Of a stretch of 53,823 nucleotides of DNA, positions 40,019 through 47,855 are shown one piece after another (within the stretch, counting starts at the first letter, position 1; the number at the start of each line of letters is the position of its first letter). The notes below the pieces were generated by a model. The model searched no databases. It worked only from the letters and a program-made list of their open reading frames with translations, and was not told where the DNA came from. A program made the position numbers and the translations under genes. The stretch covers positions 1-53,823 of the forward strand of contig DGVV01000082.1 in the NCBI GenBank assembly GCA_002395085.1, given 5' to 3'. The stretch comes from Ruminococcus sp. UBA4275. Its GTDB lineage: Bacteria; Bacillota; Clostridia; Oscillospirales; Ruminococcaceae.

Positions 40019-41407
40019 TCACTCTACCTCCTGTATGCCGTTCGGGAGTATGACTGTTGCAGCCGTACCGTGTTCATCGGAGACAATCCGCAGCTCCCCT
40101 TCCAATACAGAACGCAGTCTTGCGCGGACATGATCGTAGCCGATCTGCTTGCGTGCAGCCTGCTGCTGGGTAATGTTGCTGCTGCCGACGCCTGAATCCG
40201 TGATCTCAATACAGATTATATCGTCCTGTTTCCGCGCACAAATCCGGACCGTTCCGCCCTGATCAAAGGTCGCGATGCCATGACGAACCGCGTTCTCCAC
40301 CAGCGGCTGTACCGAAAATGCAGGAATCAGAAAGCTGTCACAGTCTATGTTATATTCTACAGAAAGCCTGTCCCCGAAATTTTCACTTTCCAGCGCAAGA
40401 TAAGCTTCCACGCTTTCCATTTCCTTCTCAAAAGAGATCATGCGAACGCCGCTGAGAGAATCAAAATGCGCCCGCATATAGCGCGTGAAATTCGTAACCG
40501 AATCGTACAGTTCGGGATTGTTGCAGCTCTTTGCGCGCAGAGAGATCAGATAGCTGTTGATGAAATGGGGCTGAATCTGCGTCATCAGTACAGTGTTCTT
40601 ACGCTGTTCCAGTGCCAGTTTGTTTTCAGCGAGTTCCGTCTTTGTCCGTTCGAGTTCCTGAAGCTGTGCAATGGAAGCAGCCGTTCTGTGCTGCTCATAA
40701 AACATGAAAATGATGAACGCTGCAACCGATACGGAAATATTGTTGAAGCTGATCCACGAATGACTCACTGTATTCAGCAGAACACCGCAAGCCGGTATGA
40801 GGGCGGCAGTGCATATAATCTGCCGCAAAAACACTTCTGTCCGCTTGTGTTCCGCCAGATACACCGCGAAAATAAACACGAAGGAAGCAATCGTAATACC
40901 GTTCCAGAGGAAGAACAGTCTCCCGCGGCAATAATCATTCTGACTATTAAAATAGTATAGCAGACCCGTAAACGGCGTAACAGCCAGCAGCATGAGCAGC
41001 GGCACATGAAGAAGCTGCATGACCAATGCTGCTTTTTCAAGTCTGCGGTTGCCGTTTTTCAGCGCAATGTGCCGCTTGATGAGCTGTAAAAAGAACAGCG
41101 TCTGAAATGCACCCAGCACATAATACAAAAAGTCGGAGACCCGTGCCAGCCGGACGTAAAACACGGAAGGATTTCCGTCCGCCGCAATGCCCGCTGCATT
41201 ACACAGATTGTACAGCAGGATTGCGCAGTAGAAAATTGCAATTTCCTTTGTGTACGGCACATCCACAAACTGCCGCGGCTTGTCTTTTGCGAGCTTCAGC
41301 TTGACTGCCAGCGAAAAAATCATCAGCAGCAAAAACACACCGCTCCACAGTTCAATCACAACCTGTATGAAATTCGGAATCCCGATTCTGTCAACGAATT
41401 CCTGCAT
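40019..41407 (-). CDS. LytS-like sensor histidine kinase, tandem paralogue
   Basis: 462 residues: about seven membrane helices, a short coiled coil (SIAQLQELERTKTELAENKL) and a PF06580 kinase domain with VLMTQIQPHFINSYLISLRA, PAFSVQPLVENAVRHGIATF and ITDSGVGSSNITQQQ. It starts at 41407 behind GGGAGGG and is the first gene of the three-gene signalling operon. No dedicated response regulator of its own is visible, so both kinases may feed the one regulator at 38049 or act as a heterodimer. Confidence 0.9.
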   Translation of the reverse strand: MQEFVDRIGIPNFIQVVIELWSGVFLLLMIFSLAVKLKLAKDKPRQFVDVPYTKEIAIFYCAILLYNLCNAAGIAADGNPSVFYVRLARVSDFLYYVLGAFQTLFFLQLIKRHIALKNGNRRLEKAALVMQLLHVPLLMLLAVTPFTGLLYYFNSQNDYCRGRLFFLWNGITIASFVFIFAVYLAEHKRTEVFLRQIICTAALIPACGVLLNTVSHSWISFNNISVSVAAFIIFMFYEQHRTAASIAQLQELERTKTELAENKLALEQRKNTVLMTQIQPHFINSYLISLRAKSCNNPELYDSVTNFTRYMRAHFDSLSGVRMISFEKEMESVEAYLALESENFGDRLSVEYNIDCDSFLIPAFSVQPLVENAVRHGIATFDQGGTVRICARKQDDIICIEITDSGVGSSNITQQQAARKQIGYDHVRARLRSVLEGELRIVSDEHGTAATVILPNGIQEVE

Positions 41408-41455
41408 AATATCCCTCCCGCTGCATCCGTTTTCTGAAAGTAAATGCTTTCAATT

Positions 41456-41484
41456 ATTATAACATAAGAAAGCAGAAAAAGCAA
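41456..41484 (-). promoter_or_regulatory. Promoter of the histidine kinase operon
   Basis: Minus strand: TTGCTT (41484-41479), 17 bp, TATAAT (41461-41456) with a TGT extension. Confidence 0.75.
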
Positions 41485-41566
41485 TTGACTCTGACGACAG
41501 AAATCACACCATTTTTTGCGTGTTTTTCCGTTCATTTTGATACGAATACACCAATTTGCCGTGCAA

Positions 41567-41611
41567 TTGACATTTCCCATGCATTATGGTATAAGGCGGA
41601 AGTACCGCCTT
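41567..41611 (+). promoter_or_regulatory. Promoter with palindromic operator
   Basis: TTGACA (41567-41572), 17 bp, TATAAG (41590-41595). A perfect palindrome AAGGCGG-AAGTA-CCGCCTT (41593-41611) overlaps the -10 and start site. About 40 bp on, AACGG/CCGTT plus T7 (41625-41648) may end a very short transcript. No gene directly follows. Confidence 0.5.
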
Positions 41612-41688
41612 CCATCTTAACACCAACGGGAAGCTGTGCCGTTTTTTTCTCTCTGCACCCATTGTTTTTCTGCTCTGATATGCTATAA

Positions 41689-41835
41689 TTGGAACATCAA
41701 CAGCATCCCCGCATCGTCCGCATTGATAATAAGGATGTGGATAATATTCAGATTTATCATGCGGCGGATAATCTGGTGGAATATATCAAGCTGATTCTCA
41801 AAAACGAGAAAATTGAAGAAACACCGATTGACTGA
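41689..41835 (+). pseudogene. Short coding remnant of unknown origin
   Basis: The frame reads LEHQQHPRIVRIDNKDVDNI then QIYHAADNLVEYIKLILKNE, ending KIEETPID and a stop at 41833-41835. The composition is protein-like and the frame continues to a stop followed by a terminator, but there is only a TTG overlapping a TATAAT box and no ribosome site. It is best read as the 3' end of a gene whose front is gone. Confidence 0.4.
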
Positions 41836-41882
41836 TGCAGGGTGTATTGACAGCTTCGTGTCAGCACACCATAATACAGCAG

Positions 41883-41923
41883 AAAACGGACAGCCTGTCT
41901 ACAGCAGACGGCTGTCCGTTTTT
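41883..41923 (+). terminator. Terminator after the 41689 remnant
   Basis: AAAACGGACAGCC and GGCTGTCCGTTTT form a perfect 13-bp stem with a T tail. Confidence 0.85.
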
Positions 41924-42015
41924 GCTTGATCGGGTATTTGCACGGGAACGTATCAAAATAATGCAAAATGGATCATCCAAAGCAGAATGGAGTAGAAAAC
42001 AGGAAATCATTATGC

Positions 42016-42021
42016 TATAAT
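42016..42021 (+). promoter_or_regulatory. -10 box of the ECF/ABC operon
   Basis: TATAAT at 42016-42021; the -35 is weak (TAGAAA 17 bp upstream). It gives a leader of about 65 nt. Confidence 0.5.
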
Positions 42022-42027
42022 ATAGCA

Positions 42028-42052
42028 GGTCTTGGGAACAAGACCGATCATT
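42028..42052 (+). promoter_or_regulatory. Leader hairpin of the ECF/ABC operon
   Basis: GGTCTTG-GGAA-CAAGACC, a perfect 7-bp stem with a GGAA tetraloop at the expected transcript start, followed five bases later by TTTTT. It may be a weak attenuator or a 5' stabilising hairpin. Confidence 0.45.
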
Positions 42053-42061
42053 TTTATCTTG

Positions 42062-42079
42062 TGTTAGCGAAAACTAACC
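42062..42079 (+). promoter_or_regulatory. Operator-like palindrome, copy 4
   Basis: TGTTAGC-GAAA-ACTAACC, matching the shared 18-bp pattern with one arm mismatch, directly upstream of the ribosome site of the S-component gene. Confidence 0.55.
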
Positions 42080-42092
42080 GCTGGAGGTACGT

Positions 42093-42659
42093 ATGAAAGG
42101 AAAAGATCTCATCAACATCGGCATTTTTTCGGCAATCTATTTTGCGATCTTGTTTGTAGTGGCAATGCTCGGTTTTATTCCGATTTTTCTGCCGCTGCTG
42201 GCAGTGATTGTCCCGATCATCGGCGGCATTCCGTTTATGCTGTTTCTGACAAAAGTCAGGAAATTCGGCATGATCTGGATTATGAGCATCGTGATGGGCT
42301 TGCTGATGCTGCTGACCGGCATGAGCTGGCCGCCGCTGGCAGTATCCGTTGTGAGCGGCTTGCTGGCAGAGCTTGTTTATAAGAGCGGAAACTATCAGCG
42401 CGCTTCAAAAGCCGTCCTCACAAACGGCGTTTTCAGCCTGTGGGTTGCTGCCAACTATCTGCCGCTGTTTTTCGCAGCAGAAGCGTATTGGGCATCGCGG
42501 CAGAATTTCGGACAGGCGTACATTGATACTGTCACAAAGCTGATGCCGACCTGGATGTGCCCTGTGATGTTTGCAGTTGCATTTGTATGCGGCATTCTCG
42601 GCGGATTGCTGGGCAAATCGCTGATGAAAAAGCATTTTGAGAAGGCGGGCATTGCATGA
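42093..42659 (+). CDS. MptD family ECF transporter S component
   Basis: 188 residues with five or six membrane helices, beginning MKGKDLINIGIFSAIYFAIL, the characteristic start of MptD-type substrate-binding components, followed by a cluster of glycine/proline-rich turns (PIFLPLLAVIVPIIGGIPFM). S components capture the substrate and couple to EcfT/EcfA, both encoded at the end of this operon. TGGAGGTAC precedes the ATG. The gene overlaps the AraC gene by 4 bases. The substrate is unknown; an iron chelate or metal complex is the leading inference from the operon. Confidence 0.8.
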   Translation: MKGKDLINIGIFSAIYFAILFVVAMLGFIPIFLPLLAVIVPIIGGIPFMLFLTKVRKFGMIWIMSIVMGLLMLLTGMSWPPLAVSVVSGLLAELVYKSGNYQRASKAVLTNGVFSLWVAANYLPLFFAAEAYWASRQNFGQAYIDTVTKLMPTWMCPVMFAVAFVCGILGGLLGKSLMKKHFEKAGIA

Positions 42660-43633
42660 ACAATGATCTGTTTCTGGCACTGGATCAGGCAGGATTCGGC
42701 TCCAATGTCCACGAAATTGCCGCAGAAGGTGAATGCAGGGTACTGCGTCTGGATGATGAAACCGGAGAAGGCTTCATGACAATGTACCGCGTTTTTGAGG
42801 GTATATATCTGATGTACAACGATTTTCACCTCAGAACGTGCATTTCGGAATATCAGAATGCTGAAACCGTCCTGTGCATTGACCATTGCCGCGAAGGACG
42901 AATTGAGCATGAGAATTCACTCGGCGGCCGCTACTATATGGAAGCCGGCGATTTGCGGATTGACCGGCGTGTGCATCACGAAGGCAAGGTGGAACTGCCG
43001 CTCTCGCATTATCACGGCATCACAATCGGCTTCATACAGGATGCGGCACAGGAATCGCTCAGACGGGAAATGCCGTATCTGCCGCTGAATCTGCGCAGCC
43101 TTGCGGATCAGTTCTGCCGGAGTGATAAGGAATTTCTGCTGCGCTCAGACAATACGCTGAATCTGTACTTCTCGCAGCTTTATCATGCACCGAAGAAGAT
43201 TCGTCCTGCCTATTTTAAAGTAAAAATCGCGGAACTGCTGCTTTTGCTTCGTACAATCGACCCGACTCAGAATACGGAACAGCGGCAGTATTTTCCGGCC
43301 AATCAGACCGACAAAATCAAAGCGGTTCATACGCTTCTGACAGAGAAACTCGATCAGTCTTTCACGGTGGAGGAACTCTCCGAACGCGCAGAGATGTCAC
43401 CTGCTGCGCTGCGCAAGGTGTTCCGTGCGGTGTACGGCGCACCGATTTACCAGTACATCAAAGGCTACAAAATGAAAGCCGCTGCTGCTATGCTGATTTC
43501 AGAGCAAAACCTGCACATCTCTGAAATCGCACAGCGTCTCGGCTACGACAATGCTTCCAAATTCTCTGCGGCATTCCGGGATGTCATGGGGGTCACGCCG
43601 CAGAACTACCGCAACAGACAGGAGGATATTTGA
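42656..43633 (+). CDS. AraC family transcriptional regulator
   Basis: 325 residues. The C-terminal 100 residues hold two helix-turn-helix motifs (FTVEELSERAEMSPAALRKV; LHISEIAQRLGYDNASKFSA) and the family signature FRDVMGVTPQNYRN. The N-terminal part is a ligand-sensing domain with no strong recognisable motif. In siderophore systems AraC regulators such as YbtA and PchR activate uptake genes when the chelate enters, and this gene lies inside a transport operon in the same way. Start (ATGA) and stop (TGATG) both overlap neighbouring genes. Confidence 0.9.
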   Translation: MNNDLFLALDQAGFGSNVHEIAAEGECRVLRLDDETGEGFMTMYRVFEGIYLMYNDFHLRTCISEYQNAETVLCIDHCREGRIEHENSLGGRYYMEAGDLRIDRRVHHEGKVELPLSHYHGITIGFIQDAAQESLRREMPYLPLNLRSLADQFCRSDKEFLLRSDNTLNLYFSQLYHAPKKIRPAYFKVKIAELLLLLRTIDPTQNTEQRQYFPANQTDKIKAVHTLLTEKLDQSFTVEELSERAEMSPAALRKVFRAVYGAPIYQYIKGYKMKAAAAMLISEQNLHISEIAQRLGYDNASKFSAAFRDVMGVTPQNYRNRQEDI

Positions 43634-45384
43634 TGGGAAAAGATCAGAACGGCTCATTCATCTGGCTGCTGTCGCAGTCCGGTGCGCGGAAGGGCAAATT
43701 TATTGCAAGCGTGATTCTTGCAGCATTCAGCATGATCTGCGGAATCGTCCCCTATTATTTTATTGCACGAATCGTGAAAGATCTGCTTGCAGGCAGCAGC
43801 AATCAGCGCGATTATTTTCTGAACTGCGCGGTCATTCTGTTGCTCTGGCTGGGACATTCCCTGTTTCATGCACTTTCTACGGCAAATTCGCATCTTGCAA
43901 CCTTCCATACGCTTGCCGTCATCCGTAAAAAAGCACTCGATAAACTCGCAAAAATGCCGCTGGGCAATGTCATCAGTCAACCTTCCGGCGCACTCAAAAG
44001 CACGATTGTGGAACGCATTGACAGCATTGAAACGACGCTTGCCCACATCCTGCCTGAATTCACAACCGGTATCGGCGCACCGGTTATCATTCTGATTTAT
44101 GCGTTCGTGATCAACTGGAAGCTCGGCCTTGCAGCCCTCATTACCGTGCCGCTTGGCATCGTCTGCTATGCGCTGATGATGTTCGGCTACGAAGAATACT
44201 ACAGCAGAACCGTTCGTGCAACCAAAGCACTCAACGCCGTCACAACCGAGTACATCAACGGCATTGAGGTTATCAAGGTGTTCGGAAAGGCACAGTCGAG
44301 TTATGAAAAATTCGCTGCTGCTGCAAAAGAGAGTGCCGCAAGCTTCGTAGACTGGATGCGAAAATGCAATGTATACATGACATTTGCAATGTGCATCATG
44401 CCCGCTACGATGCTTTCTGTTCTGCCGATTGGCGGTATCATGGCGATGCACGGGACGATCAGCACGGCAGATTTCATCACGATCATCATTCTCACGGTCG
44501 GTCTGATTGAACCGCTGCTCGGGGTGATGTCGTATTCGGATGACATTGCTCAGATGGACACCATTGTCACGGAGGTGCGCAGTATCCTTGACGCCCCTGA
44601 AATGATGCGCCCTGAAACACTGACGCAGACAGTCAGCGGCGGAGACATTGTGCTGAACGATGTGCATTTCAGCTACGCAGATCAGGAGATTCTGCACGGC
44701 ATCTCCATGACCATTCACGAAGGGGAATTCATCGCGCTGGTCGGGCCTTCCGGCAGCGGCAAATCAACCATTGCACGTCTGATTGCAAGCCTCTGGGATA
44801 CTGACAGCGGCAGCATTTCGCTGGGCGGCGTGAATATCCGGAATATCCCGCTGGACGATTACAACCAGCGCATCGCATACGTCTCGCAGGACAATTACCT
44901 GTTTGACCTGTCTGTACGCGAGAATATCCGGCTGGGGAATCAAAATGCAACGGATGCAGAAGTTGAGGAAGCAGCAAAACAATGCGGCTGCCACGATTTT
45001 ATCATGGGGCTGGAAAACGGTTATGATACCGTTGTCGGTTCGTCGGGCGGACATCTCTCCGGCGGTGAAAGACAGCGTATTGCAATCGCACGGGCAATGC
45101 TGAAAAATGCAGGCATTATCATTCTGGATGAAGCAACTGCTTATACTGATCCGGAAAATGAAGCGGTCATTCAGCGCAGCGTCGCAAAACTGGTTGCGGG
45201 AAAAACGCTGATTGTCATTGCGCACAGACTCTCGACTGTGAAAAATGCCGATCAGCTTTATGTGATCAGGGAAGGCAGCATTGCGGAACAGGGAACACAT
45301 GAAGAACTGCTGAAAAAGGGCGGTCTTTACAGCACTATGTGGGCAGCACATATCTCGGCAAAGGACGGTGAGGAAGATGTTTAA
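43633..45384 (+). CDS. ABC half-transporter (membrane plus ATPase), YbtP/Irp6-like
   Basis: 583 residues: six membrane helices (1-300) fused to an ATPase domain (about 340-575) with Walker A VGPSGSGKST, signature HLSGGERQRIAIARAM, Walker B IIILDEAT and H-loop IAHRLST. This exporter-fold layout is shared by ordinary exporters and by the siderophore importers YbtPQ and IrtAB. The pairing with a second half-transporter plus AraC and ECF genes fits the uptake type. The ATG at 43633 overlaps the AraC stop. Confidence 0.88.
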   Translation: MGKDQNGSFIWLLSQSGARKGKFIASVILAAFSMICGIVPYYFIARIVKDLLAGSSNQRDYFLNCAVILLLWLGHSLFHALSTANSHLATFHTLAVIRKKALDKLAKMPLGNVISQPSGALKSTIVERIDSIETTLAHILPEFTTGIGAPVIILIYAFVINWKLGLAALITVPLGIVCYALMMFGYEEYYSRTVRATKALNAVTTEYINGIEVIKVFGKAQSSYEKFAAAAKESAASFVDWMRKCNVYMTFAMCIMPATMLSVLPIGGIMAMHGTISTADFITIIILTVGLIEPLLGVMSYSDDIAQMDTIVTEVRSILDAPEMMRPETLTQTVSGGDIVLNDVHFSYADQEILHGISMTIHEGEFIALVGPSGSGKSTIARLIASLWDTDSGSISLGGVNIRNIPLDDYNQRIAYVSQDNYLFDLSVRENIRLGNQNATDAEVEEAAKQCGCHDFIMGLENGYDTVVGSSGGHLSGGERQRIAIARAMLKNAGIIILDEATAYTDPENEAVIQRSVAKLVAGKTLIVIAHRLSTVKNADQLYVIREGSIAEQGTHEELLKKGGLYSTMWAAHISAKDGEEDV

Positions 45385-47110
45385 AATCCTGAAAAACTTT
45401 TTTGATTTCTGCGATGCTGCGGACAGAAAACGGTTCTATTCTTCAATTGTGCTGAATCTCCTGCAGGCGATGTTTGAAGCACTGAAAATTCCGGCGATTG
45501 CCTGCATGACAAAGGCGCTGCTGGAAGGCAATGTCACCGCAAAAACCTGCCTCACCTGCCTGTGCATCATGCTGATCAGTATTGTTGGTTCGGGCGCATT
45601 CAAGGCAAAGGCGACTATGCTGCAAACAGAAGGCGGCTATAACACCTGCGCAAACAAGCGGATGCAGATTGCAGAACATCTGCGCTATCTGCCGATGGGC
45701 TACTACAACGAAAACAGTCTCGGACGAATCATGTCCGTTACCACCAATACCATGCAGAATCTGGAAAATGTTGCAACCCGTGTTGTCATGCTGGTTTGTT
45801 CCGGTCTGCTTGCTACGGCAGTCATCACAGTCATGATTCTGTTTTTTGACTGGCGCATCGGACTGATTCTCTGCGGCGGACTTGCAGTTTTTTTTGCCAT
45901 CAACAGCGGCATGATGAACGTATCGGCTGACATGGCTAAGCAGAAGATCGAAAAGGATTCGGCACTGGTCGCAAAGGTCATTGAGTACATTCAGGGAATA
46001 TTTGAGGTGCGCACATTCCGTCTGACAGGCAAGCGCAGCCGCGATCTCAATATCGCCATTGACGAAAATGAACACGCAAATTCCGCAATGGAACTCAAAC
46101 TCATCCCTTTTATGACATTGCAGAGTTTCTGGCTGAAAGCAGTCGGCACGGTGATTGTACTGGCATCCGTACTCATGCATATGAACGGAAAGATGGATCT
46201 GCTGACAACGCTGATTATGATTATCAGTTCCTATCTGATTTACGCGCAGCTTGACACTGCGGGCAAATATTCCGCACTGCTGCGAACGGTGGATGTCAGT
46301 GTGCGGCAGGCACAGGAGATTCTGGCAACGCCGCAGATGGATATTTCCGGCAGGGATATTCAGCCGGCGCACTGTGACATCTGTGCGGATAATATCACAT
46401 TTGCTTATGAAAAGCGCAAAATCATTGATCACATTTCTCTGGAGATTCCCGAACACACTGCAACGGCGATTGTCGGTCCTTCCGGCGGCGGCAAGACAAC
46501 GCTGACCTCACTGCTTTCCCGCTTCTGGGATGTCGATGCCGGCAGCGTCAGACTGGACGGCAGAGATGTCCGTGAATACAGTATGGATGCCCTCATGAAA
46601 AATTACAGTTTTGTTTTTCAGCGGGTGTATCTGTTTGCGGATACGATTGCAAATAACATCCGGTTCGGGCAGCCGGATGCACCGATGGAAAAGGTCATGG
46701 AAGCAGCAAAAAAAGCGTGCTGTCATGAGTTTATCATGCAGCTTCCGGACGGGTATGACACCGTCATCGGAGAGGGCGGCGCATCACTCTCCGGCGGTGA
46801 GAAGCAGCGCATTTCCATTGCGCGCGCCATTATGAAAGATGCACCGATCATTGTGCTGGATGAAGCAACTGCGAATGTCGATCCCGAAAATGAAGCCGAC
46901 CTGATGCGTGCAATCGACGCGCTGACAAAGGAGAAAACTATTATCATGATCGCGCACAGACTGAAAACGGTCCGGAACGCCGATCAGATTCTGGTAATTG
47001 ACAGCGGTAAAATTGTGCAGCGCGGCACACATGATTCCCTGATGTGCGAGGACGGTATCTACCGCAATTTTGTGGAAAGCAGACGGGAAGCCGCTTCGTG
47101 GAGACTCTGA
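45377..47110 (+). CDS. ABC half-transporter, YbtQ/Irp7-like partner
   Basis: 577 residues with the same layout: six helices, Walker A VGPSGGGKTT, signature SLSGGEKQRISIARAI, Walker B IIVLDEAT and H-loop IAHRLKT. It overlaps the previous gene by 8 bases, with GGTGAGGAAG as ribosome site, and starts MFKILKNFFDFCDAADRKRF. The two half-transporters are expected to form a heterodimer. Both ATPase sites look intact. Confidence 0.88.
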   Translation: MFKILKNFFDFCDAADRKRFYSSIVLNLLQAMFEALKIPAIACMTKALLEGNVTAKTCLTCLCIMLISIVGSGAFKAKATMLQTEGGYNTCANKRMQIAEHLRYLPMGYYNENSLGRIMSVTTNTMQNLENVATRVVMLVCSGLLATAVITVMILFFDWRIGLILCGGLAVFFAINSGMMNVSADMAKQKIEKDSALVAKVIEYIQGIFEVRTFRLTGKRSRDLNIAIDENEHANSAMELKLIPFMTLQSFWLKAVGTVIVLASVLMHMNGKMDLLTTLIMIISSYLIYAQLDTAGKYSALLRTVDVSVRQAQEILATPQMDISGRDIQPAHCDICADNITFAYEKRKIIDHISLEIPEHTATAIVGPSGGGKTTLTSLLSRFWDVDAGSVRLDGRDVREYSMDALMKNYSFVFQRVYLFADTIANNIRFGQPDAPMEKVMEAAKKACCHEFIMQLPDGYDTVIGEGGASLSGGEKQRISIARAIMKDAPIIVLDEATANVDPENEADLMRAIDALTKEKTIIMIAHRLKTVRNADQILVIDSGKIVQRGTHDSLMCEDGIYRNFVESRREAASWRL

Positions 47111-47111
47111 C

Positions 47112-47855
47112 ATGGCTGGGTTATTTTCGGCTGATATTGAAAACCGCGGACTGATCTTAGATCCGAGGACAAAGCTGTTTGTCATGCTGACTCTCGTGAT
47201 TTTTGCACTCGGCGGCACAGGCAGCGGTTTTGCGGCGGTTCGCTGCGGCACGATCGTTATCAGTGTACTGCCGGTTGTACTTCTTGTAACCGCAAAACAG
47301 TACCGGAAAGCGGCTTTCTGCGGCGGCGCGTATGCGCTGATCAAAGCAGCAGAGATTCTGCTTGCACCGAACGTGAACGGCGTACTCAGCAGCCTTCTGG
47401 GAATGTGCTGCATGATTTTTGTGCGCCTCATGCCGGGGCTGATCATGGGCGCATACACCCTTTCCGCCACAACTGTCAGCGAATTCATTGCAGCAATGCA
47501 CCGGATGCACATTCCACAGCAGATCACCATTCCGATGTCGGTCATGTTCCGGTTTTTTCCGACCGTTCTGGAGGAAATCTCAGCAATCAATACCGCAATG
47601 AAGATGCGGGATATTCAAATCGGCGGCAAACACGCCGGAAAAATCATTGAATACCGGCTTGTGCCGCTGATGGTCTGCACGGTCAATATCGGCAGCGAAC
47701 TCTCTGCGGCAGCGCTGACAAGAGGACTCGGCACAAAAGTCCGTCGAACCAACATCTGCAAAATCGGGTTTCATGTACAGGATGTCGTTGTCCTGATTCT
47801 GACAGCAGCACTTTACGGATTATGGCTGCTTGGTATCTGCGAGGTGATCGAATGA
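47112..47855 (+). CDS. ecfT: ECF transporter T component (EcfT/CbiQ family)
   Basis: 247 residues. Several membrane helices and the CbiQ/EcfT pattern are seen, including the coupling-helix motif AAMHRMHIPQQITIPMSVMF and RFFPTVLEEISAINTAMKMR with the conserved Ala-Arg-Gly-type region (AAALTRGLGTKVRRTNI). EcfT transmits ATPase movement to the S component. It starts at MAGLFSADIENRG, one base after the preceding stop, and its stop overlaps the next start (ATGA). Confidence 0.87.
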   Translation: MAGLFSADIENRGLILDPRTKLFVMLTLVIFALGGTGSGFAAVRCGTIVISVLPVVLLVTAKQYRKAAFCGGAYALIKAAEILLAPNVNGVLSSLLGMCCMIFVRLMPGLIMGAYTLSATTVSEFIAAMHRMHIPQQITIPMSVMFRFFPTVLEEISAINTAMKMRDIQIGGKHAGKIIEYRLVPLMVCTVNIGSELSAAALTRGLGTKVRRTNICKIGFHVQDVVVLILTAALYGLWLLGICEVIE

